Assembly: GCA_013036095.1 (NCBI GenBank)
Contig: JAAXCW010000012.1
Span: forward strand, 1 to 49,057
DNA from: Vulcanimicrobiota bacterium
GTDB taxonomy: Bacteria; Vulcanimicrobiota; Vulcanimicrobiia; Vulcanimicrobiales; Vulcanimicrobiaceae
Length of the DNA stretch: 49,057 bases
Direction: 5' to 3'
A program made the translations under genes and the position numbers. Positions within the stretch are counted from its first letter, which is position 1. Each line of letters begins with the position of its first letter. The notes under the pieces were generated by a model. That model saw only the letters and a list, made by a program, of their open reading frames with translations. It searched no databases and was not told the DNA's origin. Positions 25,226 to 33,695 of this stretch are shown here, piece after piece.

Positions 25226-25231
25226 TGGCGA

Positions 25232-25534
25232 TCAGCTGTCGCTAAGCGGACCATGCCGGTGCACCAGCTCCCGGATTCGATCCCAATCCGACGCCGCAAG
25301 CGCCCGCTTTTTAGCGCGTGACCAACCCTTGACGTGCTTCTCCCACGCGATAGCCTGGTTGATGTCGGCATGAACGTCCGCGTAAACCAGCTTGACCGGC
25401 CGCCGCGAATGCGTGTAGGCGCATTCCAAGATCCCTGCGTTATGCTCCCACTCGCGGCGATCGATATTATTGGTTACGCCCGTATAATAGCTGCCGTCCG
25501 CACAACGCAGCAAATAGACCCAGTATTGCTTCAT
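25232..25534 (-). CDS. GIY-YIG nuclease-domain protein
   Basis: A 100-residue single-domain GIY-YIG protein (UPF0213/YhbQ-like). The catalytic core is seen as WVYLLRCADGSYYTGVTNNIDRR: the two Tyr of the motif and the Arg of the helix; the later Glu lies in AIAWEKHVKG. These small proteins are widespread; some cut structured DNA, but most have no assigned role. It is the last gene on the minus strand of this block, 54 bp downstream of the DUF5700-DUF5694 fusion. Confidence 0.88.
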   Translation of the reverse strand: MKQYWVYLLRCADGSYYTGVTNNIDRREWEHNAGILECAYTHSRRPVKLVYADVHADINQAIAWEKHVKGWSRAKKRALAASDWDRIRELVHRHGPLSDS

Positions 25535-25588
25535 GCCGTCCTACTGCGACGAGTGCGGCTTCCAACAAGGTGGCCGAAGGAACCGAGG

Positions 25589-27355
25589 CTACTTCAAATA
25601 GCTGAGCGGGTCTATATTAACCAGGTTCGGATTGAGCCGCACGAACTCGCGCAAGAGATACTCGTGGCCCTGACCCATCATGACGACGACACGGTCGCCC
25701 GGCTGAATAACGCCGAGTATATTGGAAAAAATGTAGGTGTTGCGGACGTACCACTGCGCCACGTAACCGGCGCCCGCGTTATCCGCTTCGCGCCCCATGC
25801 CGACGAGAATACTGTACCACGATGCGTTTGCGCGAATCGCCGCATCGGTGTTGAGATAACGAAATAATTCGAGATAGGTACCATTTCTTTCCAACGCATC
25901 CGAGCGCGCGAGAAACGCGTCAAACAACGGATCGCTGACCCTCGTAAAATTTTTATCCAAAAACGGCGCCATAACGCGCGCCTCTGGGCTTTTATCCGTA
26001 TACAGCTGTGGCCCGTCCGTATCGACCGGATAAATCGTCGCGTTGCCGGCGCGTTTCGCCAGCCTGAATCCAAATTGATAAACCTCGTTCGCGGGCAACG
26101 CAAATGTACCGGCGAGATACCGACGATACCGATCCGCATAGACCGGATTCGTCATATCCGCCTCGACGAGCACTTTCGTCGGATGAAACCGCGCCAGCCG
26201 GGTGACGACGTCCTCGATTTGCACCTGACGTTTTGCCGAGAGCGGACTATCCTGAAAGACGCTGTTGTGAACGTCGCGCTTCGCGACCAAATGCGCGACG
26301 CCCAGAATCATGACCTTCGCGGGGCTGAGCGGCGTCTTAAAGAAGCCCGCAAGTGCACTCGGCCACAAGGGCAGCCGAGCATTTCCTGTACGGTTGCTCA
26401 TCGTCGCCGCAGTATTGTAAGTAGACAAGTATTCTCGCTTGTCGCATAAGGCCTCAACCAACTTCTTTCGCCCTAACATTCGCTCGATGGTCACATCGAT
26501 TTTGTAACCGACCGTATACCACGGCCCTTGAACGGCACCGAAAAACGTGTAACCCTTCGTTGCGATCGCATCACCGGTTAATCTTCCGGTGGCGATATCG
26601 GAAAAGAACTGCGCGAGCGTCTGAAAGTCTCCCTGGAAACCGGCCATCGCCTTATCCCAAACATCTCTGTCCGACTGAGGATCGGCCCAATGCGGGTGGA
26701 CGTCGGGACCGCCCGCCGCGGCCAACACCGCCGAGCCTTCACCGAAAGCGCTCAACCACTCGAGAAAGGCCTTTTGCCTGTCGCCGATTACGGGAGCCGC
26801 CGGGCAATTCTGCGCATCACCGACGTGAAACAGTTCGTGCGAGACCGTGTTCGCGAATTGCTGTTTCGTCACGCTGGGGTTCAGATAGAGCATCACCGCC
26901 GGATCGGTGTCGAGCTGATAGACGAAGCTGTTTGGCCGCGGCTTAATGAGCGGGTAGACCGTCGCATGGATCGTCGCAGCGGCCGGAAGGTACGCAAACG
27001 ACCGCTGCGCGATCGCCGTAACGTTTGCCGACATCCAACTCTGGAGCGCACTGGAAAGCTCGGGGAGTTGCGCGATGAGTTTAGGACTCGAAACAAATAC
27101 CTTGAAGTCGTCGTCGGTGAAGGGCCGCTTGAATTGCGCCTCGCGCGCCTTTAGGCGTTGATAGCCGGGCGTTGCAAAGAGCGTATTCCAATCCGCCGGC
27201 GTCACCGGCGTATTTCCGCGCAATTTCGAGAGAATGGCAAGCGTCGCGCGCGCTTCAGAATCATCAATCGTAACGCTGACGGCTGGCGGCGCAGCGGAAA
27301 CAACCGGCGCTGCCGGCGCTACAGTCACAAGCGCCAGCATGATCGCGTGAAACAC
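25589..27355 (-). CDS. Exported fusion: DUF5700-like zinc peptidase plus DUF5694 domain
   Basis: A 588-residue exported protein. Signal peptide about 1-22. The first part (about 40-330) carries H173-E-L-F-H177 and downstream EWLSAFGEGSAVLAAAGG, matching the putative zinc peptidase family DUF5700. The second part, from KVMILGVAHL at about residue 347, has the DUF5694 layout (SAKRQVQIEDVVTRLARFHPTKVLVEAD, and near the end GDRVVVMMGQGHEYLLREF), related in plan to TraB/EreA-type His-Glu folds. The two are normally separate proteins. It is transcribed with the pentapeptide-repeat gene 18 bp upstream. A GTG start with AAGG nine bases before is used. Confidence 0.78.
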   Translation of the reverse strand: MFHAIMLALVTVAPAAPVVSAAPPAVSVTIDDSEARATLAILSKLRGNTPVTPADWNTLFATPGYQRLKAREAQFKRPFTDDDFKVFVSSPKLIAQLPELSSALQSWMSANVTAIAQRSFAYLPAAATIHATVYPLIKPRPNSFVYQLDTDPAVMLYLNPSVTKQQFANTVSHELFHVGDAQNCPAAPVIGDRQKAFLEWLSAFGEGSAVLAAAGGPDVHPHWADPQSDRDVWDKAMAGFQGDFQTLAQFFSDIATGRLTGDAIATKGYTFFGAVQGPWYTVGYKIDVTIERMLGRKKLVEALCDKREYLSTYNTAATMSNRTGNARLPLWPSALAGFFKTPLSPAKVMILGVAHLVAKRDVHNSVFQDSPLSAKRQVQIEDVVTRLARFHPTKVLVEADMTNPVYADRYRRYLAGTFALPANEVYQFGFRLAKRAGNATIYPVDTDGPQLYTDKSPEARVMAPFLDKNFTRVSDPLFDAFLARSDALERNGTYLELFRYLNTDAAIRANASWYSILVGMGREADNAGAGYVAQWYVRNTYIFSNILGVIQPGDRVVVMMGQGHEYLLREFVRLNPNLVNIDPLSYLK

Positions 27356-27373
27356 GAGATAAACCTTTAGACC

Positions 27374-28267
27374 TTAGAGCCCAATCGCCCCGCTCAGATT
27401 AGCGTGTCCATACTCTTGTAGCATCTGCGCGGTTGCGGGCTTACAGCGCGGCGCCGTTCCGTTTCCGAGCCAGACGCAATGGCGCGCTCCGGTGAAATTT
27501 GCGCCGTGCAAGTCCGTGCCCTCCAGCCCCAGGCAATCTGTTTTACCGGTTATGACCGAGCGCGCACCATGATCGTTGATCGTCGTCGTATCGTCCGAGC
27601 ACACGACGGCGTTTTGAAAGTTCGCATTTCGCGCGTCGCTGTTCCTAAGGTTCGATCCAAGTAATTCTGCGTTATGGAAATTCGTCGACTGCAGGTGGGC
27701 GTCGTCCAAATTGACTCCCTCGAGTTGGGCGCCTTCCAAATTCGCGCCGTGCAGATCGATGTCGCGCATGTTTGCGCCCTCCAGACGCACTCCGCGCAAG
27801 TCATGACCGGCGAGCGAGACATTGGAAAGGTTGCAGCCTTCGCAGCGATTGAGCATTGAGCGCGCCACCCCGTCGGAGAGTCCGTTCAGCACACCCTTGG
27901 AAAGATTGACGCCTTCGAAGACAGCTCCGTCCAGCTGCGCGCCGTCGAAACGCGTTCCGCGCAGACTCGTTCCTTCGAAACGCGCGTCGCGCAGATCGGC
28001 GCGCCGCATATCGCTGTCGTCGAGGTTCGTGCCTTCGAAGATGGCGCTGCGCAGATTCGCGCCCTCCAAATTGGCGCCGCGCAGATTTGTGCCCTCAAAG
28101 CGGATGCCCGAGAGGTCTTGTCCGTGCAGGTCCATGCCGGCCATGTCGCATCCCGAGCAGTGCATCAGGATTTCGCGATTGGTCAGACCCGACGCCGTAA
28201 CGGCCACGGGCGCGAGCGGCGTCAGCAACCCTGCGAGGGCCGCGGCAGCCAAGATAAACCGCCGCAC
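27374..28267 (-). CDS. Exported pentapeptide-repeat protein
   Basis: A 297-residue protein with a signal peptide (about 1-25) and a right-handed quadrilateral beta-helix of A(D/N)LxG-type pentapeptides (FEGTNLRGANLEGANL...). It has two tandem blocks, each opening with a CxxC (HCSGCDMAGMDLHG and RCEGCNLSNVSLAG), so the gene arose by an internal duplication. Two more Cys near the C-terminus (HCVWLG, PRCKP) could form a disulfide. Known cytoplasmic members mimic DNA; an exported one more likely has a structural or binding role. The GTG start overlaps the stop of a 38-codon upstream ORF (TAGTG), indicating coupling. Confidence 0.85.
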   Translation of the reverse strand: MRRFILAAAALAGLLTPLAPVAVTASGLTNREILMHCSGCDMAGMDLHGQDLSGIRFEGTNLRGANLEGANLRSAIFEGTNLDDSDMRRADLRDARFEGTSLRGTRFDGAQLDGAVFEGVNLSKGVLNGLSDGVARSMLNRCEGCNLSNVSLAGHDLRGVRLEGANMRDIDLHGANLEGAQLEGVNLDDAHLQSTNFHNAELLGSNLRNSDARNANFQNAVVCSDDTTTINDHGARSVITGKTDCLGLEGTDLHGANFTGARHCVWLGNGTAPRCKPATAQMLQEYGHANLSGAIGL

Positions 28268-28383
28268 TATGCTGGAACCCGGGGACCCCAGCCCATGAAA
28301 ATGGCGGGTTTCGTGCCCGGAGGCGGCAAGGTCGGCGCGGGCGCCGGGAGGCTCGTGGGAATGGTCACGGCTACGAGTTTCAT
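28267..28383 (-). CDS. 38-residue proline-rich small ORF coupled to pentapeptide protein
   Basis: A small ORF starting MKLVAVTIPTSLPAPAP and ending MGWGPRVPA. It has AGGAG eight bases before its ATG and a TTGACA-17-TATGCT promoter upstream, making it the first translated frame of the operon. Its TAG shares bases with the GTG of the pentapeptide-repeat gene. It has nine or more prolines, including PPP, so ribosomes may stall on it; it could act as a coupling leader. No relative was recognised. The strong expression signals are seen; a function is not. Confidence 0.5.
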   Translation of the reverse strand: MKLVAVTIPTSLPAPAPTLPPPGTKPAIFMGWGPRVPA

Positions 28384-28426
28384 GGCTATCTTCTCCTAAA
28401 AACTCCTGACAAACTAATTCCTTAAG

Positions 28427-28455
28427 AGCATACGCCGAGCGGCAGTCGTTGTCAA
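28427..28455 (-). promoter_or_regulatory. Consensus sigma-70 promoter of the pentapeptide operon
   Basis: Minus strand: TTGACA (28450-28455), 17 bp, TATGCT (28427-28432). The leader is about 37 nt with an AGGAG site. Two imperfect direct copies of AACTAAT/G-N3-TTAAGAG (plus strand, about 28413-28428 and 28454-28470) flank the promoter and may bind a regulator. Confidence 0.75.
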
Positions 28456-28534
28456 CTAAGTAATTAAGAGTACGGTTAAAGCCCGTTGGCGCGCCCCCGG
28501 AGCGAGTCGAAGGGAGGCCCGCCGGTCACCGAGC

Positions 28535-28903
28535 TTAGTGCGGGAGCGGTTTTTTAGCGCGCGACTTAGCCGCGCGCTGCCGAGCTTCCAGCCGCAGAAT
28601 ATTGATCTGTTCTTGCAATAGGATCTGGCGCATGGCCCAATCGTTTTGATTGAGGGACGATTGCAGCTGCAGCGTGTTGAGCAGCTGCTGGTTCTGCATG
28701 CGGATCTGCTGCGTCCCGAGCCGCGTCTGCAAATCCGATTGAAGCTGCTGCTGCACGATCGCCCGATTCATCTCCGCCTGAATGGCCGCGTTCTGCTGCG
28801 CGATGTCGCAAGAGATGCACGGAACGGTTTGCGCGAGCGCGGCAAGCGGCAGGCCGCCCAGCACTACGAGCGAGAGAGCAGCGCCGAAAACCTTGCGTAT
28901 CAC
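28535..28903 (-). CDS. Small exported Gln-rich coiled-coil protein
   Basis: A 122-residue protein with a signal peptide (about 1-24, LGGLPLAALAQ), then CISC, then an uninterrupted helical stretch rich in Gln, Leu and Asn (QQNAAIQAEMNRAIVQQQLQ...) that should form a coiled coil, and a basic tail (RAAKSRAKKPLPH). Start GTG at 28903. No family recognised. Its upstream neighbour is the divergent b561-like gene; downstream, about 60 bp of degenerate repeat-like sequence (28495-28530) separates it from the pentapeptide promoter. Confidence 0.6.
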   Translation of the reverse strand: MIRKVFGAALSLVVLGGLPLAALAQTVPCISCDIAQQNAAIQAEMNRAIVQQQLQSDLQTRLGTQQIRMQNQQLLNTLQLQSSLNQNDWAMRQILLQEQINILRLEARQRAAKSRAKKPLPH

Positions 28904-28982
28904 ACGTTAAAAATACCTTAGTTCTGCGGTCCACGCAATGTTTTCTCGGTTTTCTTTCAGCATCGGGGCCTAAGCTGCGAAC

Positions 28983-29619
28983 ATGAAACGCCGCCGTTCC
29001 CGCCCTACCTACCGTCACTCGCTCGTCACGCGAGTAACGCATGCCGTCTTTTCTCTCGCCTTCGCCGGCCTCATCGTAACGGGCACGCAGATATACTTCC
29101 ACCAGCACTGGCTGCCCGTCAACGCTGGAAGATTACATCAATACTTTGGCTTGGCGATGATCGCTACCGGCCTCGTATATTTCGCCGGCGCATTACTCAC
29201 GGGCACGTTCTCGAAACTGTTCTTCGGCAAGGACGACATCCGTGGATTGATTCCGATGATGGCCTATTATCTGCGCATACGCACCGGCGCCCGCTTACGC
29301 CGATTACAATCCGCTGCAAAAGTTGGCTTACACGCTGGTGCTGTTAACGATGGGGCCCATGATGGCGGCCACCGGCCTTGCGTTATGGCCGCATCTTCCG
29401 ATCTTTCGTCCGCTGGCGCATTTCTTTGGCGGCCGCAGCGCCGTTACGCTCTGGCATCTCGGCTTCGGCCTCGAGCTCGCGTTATTTTTCGTCGGACATA
29501 TGGTGATGGTCGTGACGACCGGCCTGCGCAGTAACCTGGCTGCCATCATAACGGGCTGGTACTATCCCGCATCGGCTGCGCCGGGGCGGCTCCAAGCTAT
29601 CGAGAAAATCGCAGCCTAA
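28983..29619 (+). pseudogene. Cytochrome b561-like membrane protein broken by a frameshift
   Basis: Two frames together encode one four-helix cytochrome b of the b561/formate-dehydrogenase-gamma type. The first (from 28983) has helices with RHSLVTRVTHAVFSLAFAGLI and LHQYFGLAMIATGLVYF (heme His candidates); the second, from about 29290 to 29619, continues with PLQKLAYTLVLLTMGPMMAATGLALWP and the last His pair (LWHLGFG, FFVGHMVMV). One base is missing near 29285-29298, in a GC-rich tract. The second half is open and well conserved, so a sequencing or assembly error, or a recent mutation, are both possible. About 211 residues if repaired. Confidence 0.75.
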
Positions 29620-29626
29620 CGCGACG

Positions 29627-30028
29627 CTAGCGCCTCCACAGGATCTGGAGCTCGCTCGCTGCCCGCTTCAACGCCAAGTCTCGTGTCATCAAAGGCAACG
29701 AACGGCGAACGGCTAGCTCCAGGTATGCCGTATCGTATGCGCTTAATTCGAACCGGTGCGCTAGCCCTAATCCGGACGACAAGGGGGCTCTTAGGAGAAC
29801 GTCATCGACTTGCAGCGCCAGTTCGTCCAACGATTCGAGATGGTTCGCAACATTCTCAACGGTCATTCTTTTTCGGCGAGCGGCCGTTATGAGAGCGTTC
29901 TGCACTTCCCAACGAAAAAGCGGCGGAACAATCCCTCCGTTTTCAGCGACCGCTTCAGCCATCGCTTTCGACTCGGCATCTCGTTCGTCCGCAAAAAACC
30001 ACGAGACGGCGGTCGAAGCGTCCAGCAC
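29627..30028 (-). CDS. PIN-domain toxin (VapC-like)
   Basis: A 133-residue PIN-domain ribonuclease. The acidic metal-binding residues are seen: Asp in the opening MLDASTAVSW, Glu in RWEVQNALI, Asp in AYDTAYLELA, Asp in MTRDLALKRA. It is paired with a Phd-type antitoxin gene 10 bp upstream, in the usual antitoxin-first order. VapC toxins cut tRNA or rRNA; the target here is unknown. Start GTG at 30028. Confidence 0.88.
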   Translation of the reverse strand: MLDASTAVSWFFADERDAESKAMAEAVAENGGIVPPLFRWEVQNALITAARRKRMTVENVANHLESLDELALQVDDVLLRAPLSSGLGLAHRFELSAYDTAYLELAVRRSLPLMTRDLALKRAASELQILWRR

Positions 30029-30038
30029 GGCAAACCGC

Positions 30039-30275
30039 TTAATCGCGTCGCCCCTCTTCGATCAACTCGCGCACGCTGAGTTTGCCGAGCTTCGCCTTGC
30101 TTGAAAGAATTCGCCGCATCGCGTCCTTCGCGTGGTTGCTCTTGCTCGACTGAATGGGTCCGATTTGCGCCACCGCTTCACCGTTTTTTGTAATGAGAAT
30201 GGTCTCGCCGTTCTTGGCGTCATGGATCAGCGCTGAAAAATGCGCTTTGCCCTCAAATATTCCGACCTTCCGCAT
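30039..30275 (-). CDS. Phd/YefM-family antitoxin
   Basis: A 78-residue antitoxin of the Phd/YefM type (MRKVGIFEGKAHFSALIHDAKNGETILITKNGEAVAQIGP). The N-terminal fold binds DNA as a dimer; the basic C-terminal half would wrap the PIN toxin. It likely represses its own promoter. The ATG at 30275 lies six bases after the -10 box, so the transcript should be leaderless. It is a close relative of the antitoxin at 34888. Confidence 0.88.
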   Translation of the reverse strand: MRKVGIFEGKAHFSALIHDAKNGETILITKNGEAVAQIGPIQSSKSNHAKDAMRRILSSKAKLGKLSVRELIEEGRRD

Positions 30276-30281
30276 GGCCGG

Positions 30282-30311
30282 ATCCTACCATAAAACTGAC
30301 TAGTTGACTAG
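30282..30311 (-). promoter_or_regulatory. Leaderless promoter/operator of first Phd-PIN module
   Basis: Minus strand: TAGTCA (30305-30310), 17 bp, TAGGAT (30282-30287), six bases, ATG. The plus strand shows GACTAG-TT-GACTAG (30298-30311), and ACTAGTTGACTAG contains a CTAGT-N2-ACTAG inverted repeat, both likely operator features. Confidence 0.6.
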
Positions 30312-30318
30312 GCCTCTG

Positions 30319-30480
30319 TGTCATAGTGAGCCCATTAATGCCATAATGAGCCCACTCGGGTCATCCTGAGCAGCGCATCTTCGATGCGCGTGTCGAAGGA
30401 CGCAAATTATGTCATGGTGAGCGGCGTTCGCGTTGCGAACGCCCAGTCGAACCACGGCCGAGCGAAGCCGAGGCCCGCGC
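30319..30480. repeat. Cluster of type-B heads, a type-A and a type-B repeat
   Basis: Degenerate heads (TGTCATAGTGAGC, TGCCATAATGAGC) are followed by a full type-A copy (30360-30403, hairpin GCGCATCTTCGATGCGC) and a full type-B copy (30410-30478, hairpin GGCGTTCGCGTTGCGAACGCC) ending GAGGCCCGCG. Confidence 0.85.
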
Positions 30481-30509
30481 GCTACCGAGCTACAACATGG
30501 CCCACGGCG

Positions 30510-30743
30510 TCATGCCAGTTCACGATAGCGCCGCAACGATCGCCAGAACACGAAGATATAGCCGATCGCGACGGCAATGAGCACGTAGCCAAAGAACTGC
30601 ATCTGATTTTTGCCTCGGAGGATCTCCAGTGCGCCAAGCGCCCCGTTTGTAATCGCGAACAGCGCGGCCGCTACGCAATTCCAACGTTCGCTCTTGGCGC
30701 TCTTCGCCAGTTCCTCGCGCGTAGGGTCGCGTTCGGTGATCAT
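30510..30743 (-). CDS. Small two-helix membrane protein downstream of TonB receptor
   Basis: A 77-residue protein with two hydrophobic segments (VAAALFAITNGALGALEIL and FFGYVLIAVAIGYIFVFW), a charged N-terminus and a basic C-terminus (RSLRRYRELA). ATG at 30743 lies two bases after the receptor's stop, so it is co-transcribed and likely co-translated. No family recognised; an inner-membrane accessory to uptake is possible. Confidence 0.6.
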   Translation of the reverse strand: MITERDPTREELAKSAKSERWNCVAAALFAITNGALGALEILRGKNQMQFFGYVLIAVAIGYIFVFWRSLRRYRELA

Positions 30744-30745
30744 AT

Positions 30746-33193
30746 CTACGGTTTCGCGCCCGGCTTGGGCGAAGCCGTCGGCGCCGGCGAGGGCGGCGGC
30801 GGTTTGTAGTGCTGCCGCCAGCGTATTTGGTATTGAACGGTAATCGATCGAGGAGGAAGCGGGATCGTCGAAAACGCGAAGCTCCCACCGCCCTGTAGCG
30901 GCATGGGATTGACGCCCTCGTATGTCGCGAACAAAGCGGCGTGCGTGCCAAAGATGTTCGCCACCAAAAGACTGAGTGATCCGCGTGGCACCTTCATAAC
31001 GACGCCGGCATTGTATATCGTGTACGCCGGCAGATTCAGCTGATTATTTGCGGAGGTAAATTCCGCGTCGGCCAGCCACTCCAAGGCCGTGTGCGGAATG
31101 ACGCCGTCGATGATCAGGCCGGCTTTGTGCAGCGGCACTCTCGGCGCTTGCAAGCCGATCGAATAATAACTGTTCGGCCCGATAAGCCGCGGGTCGAGCG
31201 CTGAATAATAAACGTTCGTCGTCGCGTAGGTCGGAAATGCGATCAAATTTTTCCCTAGTGGAATCTGCCCAGTAACGCTGAATCCTTGCGTGACCTGCGT
31301 CAGTCCCGCCAAACTCTGAGTGACATACACGCCCGACGGATCGAATGGCGTCGCTCCACAAATCGCGGGTTTCGACCAGACTTGCTGCACGCCGGCGAGA
31401 TAATCTGAAAGCGAGCCGCCCGGAAAGAGCGAATTCGGCTCGGCGGCAATCGGCACGGCGCCTCGCGCGTTCTGCCCCGCGACCCGGTTACGGTACAGCG
31501 CCACATTGAAGAATCCGTTGTGTAACGTGTGGCGCCAGGAAAGATTATAAGAGATCGACGATTGCGGCCCCGGCTCATCGCTCGGACCCTGCACGAAGAC
31601 CGAATGGTTGTAGCAATCGTAATCGGCGCTCAGCGCGTCTCCGAGCGTCGGCGAGAAGCCGCCGAACCCAGAGGAACCGCCCACACCAAAACCGGCCTCG
31701 AAAACATCGGCGACGGCCGGCTGCCACGTTACATCTTCGTACAACTCGAGCGCCGGCGGAGAATTAGTCGCTGACGATTGCGAAAACGAATGATCGAAAG
31801 TCAGTCGATCGTTTGCCTTCGTGCGATCTGAGATATACATCGTGGCGTAACGGGTCGTCAGAAACGATTGCACCGCTTGTGAGCCGTTGAACGTGGCGTT
31901 GGTCAGACTGGATTGTGAGCCATGGAAGTAACCACCAGTTATCGTATGACGGCGCGCCGTCGAACTCACGCGCACGTCGAAACTCGAATACGGGATCAGA
32001 CTAGTCGACGAAAACGGGACAATATTTCCATTCACTGCCCGGCCCGGCTGCGCGTTAACGATTCTGACGGTGCCGAATCCGACGTCCGTGTTAAATTGCA
32101 AATGTCCCAAAAGTGAGGCCAACGTAAACGTTTGGAGCGTGCTATCAGTACGGCTAATGCTGTCCGGCCCGAAACCACAGGGTAGGACGGTTGTCGCCGT
32201 CTGACAGATCGCCGTCGAGTTAAACTCGCTAGAAAGGAAGGCATATTTGAAGGTCGAGACCGGGGACAGAGCGAGCGCCGCCTTAAAAAGACTCGTATCG
32301 CGCGAAAAGCCGCCCTCATGCATGTACGTCGCGCCCGTTTGATCTGCGAATACCAAGCCGTTCAGCGGGCCTACTTGGCCGCCGCCCGAACGCGCGACCG
32401 CAAAGGACGCTTTGCCGAAACCGCCCGTCGCCGACCATACCCCTAAGGTCCGTGAATAATTTCCGAGAGCGCCGTTAAAGCTGTAATTCCATAGCTTGGT
32501 CGGTTGCAGCGTATTGAAGTTGATCGTGCCGCCAGCATTTCCGGCGCTGGGGGCAAAATTGACCGAAGCTCCACTGAAGAGATCCTGCGCGCCGCCGAGC
32601 GCCTGAGCTGCAGCTCCCGTGAGTCGCATTCCGTCGAGCGAATAGCCCGTTTGCGATGCGTCCGCGCCGCGCAAAGATATATTGAACGACGAGCCGGGAC
32701 CATACAAATCGTTGTCGACGCTCACGCCTGCCAGTTTGTTAAGCGCATCCGAAAGCGTCTGTGAAATTTTGCGTTGCGCGCTTTCCGCGTTAATGGTTTC
32801 GATATTAACGTTGACGACTGACGCCTTGGAAATAACTGAAGCGATCGTTTTGAGCTGCTCTGCCGGAGCCAATGCAACGTTGACGCGCAGGCGTCGCCCT
32901 TCACCTACCTCCACGAGCGTATTGGTTTGCTGGTAACCCGAGGCGTCAACGCGAACCCGATACGACCCCGGCTGGATGCTTTCGAATACGAGGAGCCCTT
33001 TAACGTTGGTCAGCGAGCTCTGCGGGGAATCACCACCGAGCAGGAAGACTTGCGCGTTATCGATCGGTTTGCCCGTATTAATATCAGTTACCGTGACGAT
33101 AATCGCGCCGGCCTCCAGCGTCTGGCCAACAGCCGGAAGCGTGCAAGCAGCTAAGCAAGCCCACACGAGAAGGCAGAGCGATACACACCGCAC
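30746..33193 (-). CDS. TonB-dependent outer-membrane receptor
   Basis: An 815-residue receptor with a signal peptide (1-24), a carboxypeptidase-regulatory-like beta-sandwich (about 30-110, DINTGKPIDNAQVFLLGG), a plug domain (about 125-235, QTLSDALNKLAGVSVDNDLYGPGSSFNISLRG split by Gly-rich loops) and a beta-barrel to about 785, followed by a Pro/Ala tail (PPPPSPAPTASPKPGAKP) not usual for a barrel end, which normally stops at an aromatic residue. The last strand is IPLPPRSITVQYQIRW. It proves an outer membrane in this organism. The ligand is unknown. The start lies next to a type-A repeat. Confidence 0.9.
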   Translation of the reverse strand: MRCVSLCLLVWACLAACTLPAVGQTLEAGAIIVTVTDINTGKPIDNAQVFLLGGDSPQSSLTNVKGLLVFESIQPGSYRVRVDASGYQQTNTLVEVGEGRRLRVNVALAPAEQLKTIASVISKASVVNVNIETINAESAQRKISQTLSDALNKLAGVSVDNDLYGPGSSFNISLRGADASQTGYSLDGMRLTGAAAQALGGAQDLFSGASVNFAPSAGNAGGTINFNTLQPTKLWNYSFNGALGNYSRTLGVWSATGGFGKASFAVARSGGGQVGPLNGLVFADQTGATYMHEGGFSRDTSLFKAALALSPVSTFKYAFLSSEFNSTAICQTATTVLPCGFGPDSISRTDSTLQTFTLASLLGHLQFNTDVGFGTVRIVNAQPGRAVNGNIVPFSSTSLIPYSSFDVRVSSTARRHTITGGYFHGSQSSLTNATFNGSQAVQSFLTTRYATMYISDRTKANDRLTFDHSFSQSSATNSPPALELYEDVTWQPAVADVFEAGFGVGGSSGFGGFSPTLGDALSADYDCYNHSVFVQGPSDEPGPQSSISYNLSWRHTLHNGFFNVALYRNRVAGQNARGAVPIAAEPNSLFPGGSLSDYLAGVQQVWSKPAICGATPFDPSGVYVTQSLAGLTQVTQGFSVTGQIPLGKNLIAFPTYATTNVYYSALDPRLIGPNSYYSIGLQAPRVPLHKAGLIIDGVIPHTALEWLADAEFTSANNQLNLPAYTIYNAGVVMKVPRGSLSLLVANIFGTHAALFATYEGVNPMPLQGGGSFAFSTIPLPPRSITVQYQIRWRQHYKPPPPSPAPTASPKPGAKP

Positions 33194-33217
33194 CCCTCTA
33201 ACTTCGCTGCGTCTCCC

Positions 33218-33415
33218 TTGTCATCCTGAGTAGCGCGCCGTGGGCGCGCGTAGTCGAAGGACGCCCGCGCGAGTCGTCAAGCCGCGCTTCGGCGCGGCAG
33301 AACGCTTACAATGGTGAGCAGCACGCATTGTCATGGTGAGCACAGTAACGGCGGCATAGTTATTATGTCATCCTGAGTAGCGCGCCGTAGGCGCGCGTAG
33401 TCGAAGGGCGAGGGC
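33218..33415. repeat. Large repeat cluster upstream of the TonB receptor
   Basis: Type A (33219-33266, hairpin GCGCGCCGTGGGCGCGC), C motif (33273-33304, CGCGCTTCGGCGCGGCAGA), B head (33330-33342) linked through AGTAACGGCGGCATAGTTA to a further type A (33365-33410, hairpin GCGCGCCGTAGGCGCGC). The B-linker-A block recurs at 38492. The gap 33194-33441 holds no gene. Confidence 0.88.
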
Positions 33416-33441
33416 CGCGGGCAATAGCTACTCGGTATTCT

Positions 33442-33672
33442 CTATCTCGTAACGGCGAGCTGCGACGTATCCGCGCCACGCGACAATTCCCCACAGAACG
33501 CCGCACCCAGTTGTAAGTAGGCCGTCCTTTTTGTGGCCGCGGCATTAGCAATCAACGCCCATAACGCCACTGCGATCCACAATACCGAAATAGCAGTCGC
33601 TAGCCAAAAGTAGCGACGCAGACCTCGCAGTCGCTTTTTCCGTTGCTCGGGAATTGACAATCGATCCGGCAC
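33442..33672 (-). CDS. Small single-helix membrane protein, unknown
   Basis: A 76-residue product with a basic N-terminus (EQRKKRLRGLRRYFW), one long hydrophobic helix (LATAISVLWIAVALWALIA) and a polar C-terminus. It starts 23 bp after the end of the exported-protein gene at 33696, so it would be co-transcribed. No family recognised, and the C-terminus abuts a repeat; it may be a decayed or spurious frame. Confidence 0.4.
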   Translation of the reverse strand: MPDRLSIPEQRKKRLRGLRRYFWLATAISVLWIAVALWALIANAAATKRTAYLQLGAAFCGELSRGADTSQLAVTR

Positions 33673-33695
33673 GCTACCCGCATTCTACATGCAGC

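Noticed and set aside
28495..28530. Further full repeat copy
   Set aside because: GAGCGAGTCGAAGGGAGGCC resembles a type-A tail, but head and hairpin are missing, so it is noted only as a fragment.
33442..33672. Homology between the small membrane proteins at 33442 and 30510
   Set aside because: Both are short and hydrophobic, but no residue pattern is shared beyond that.
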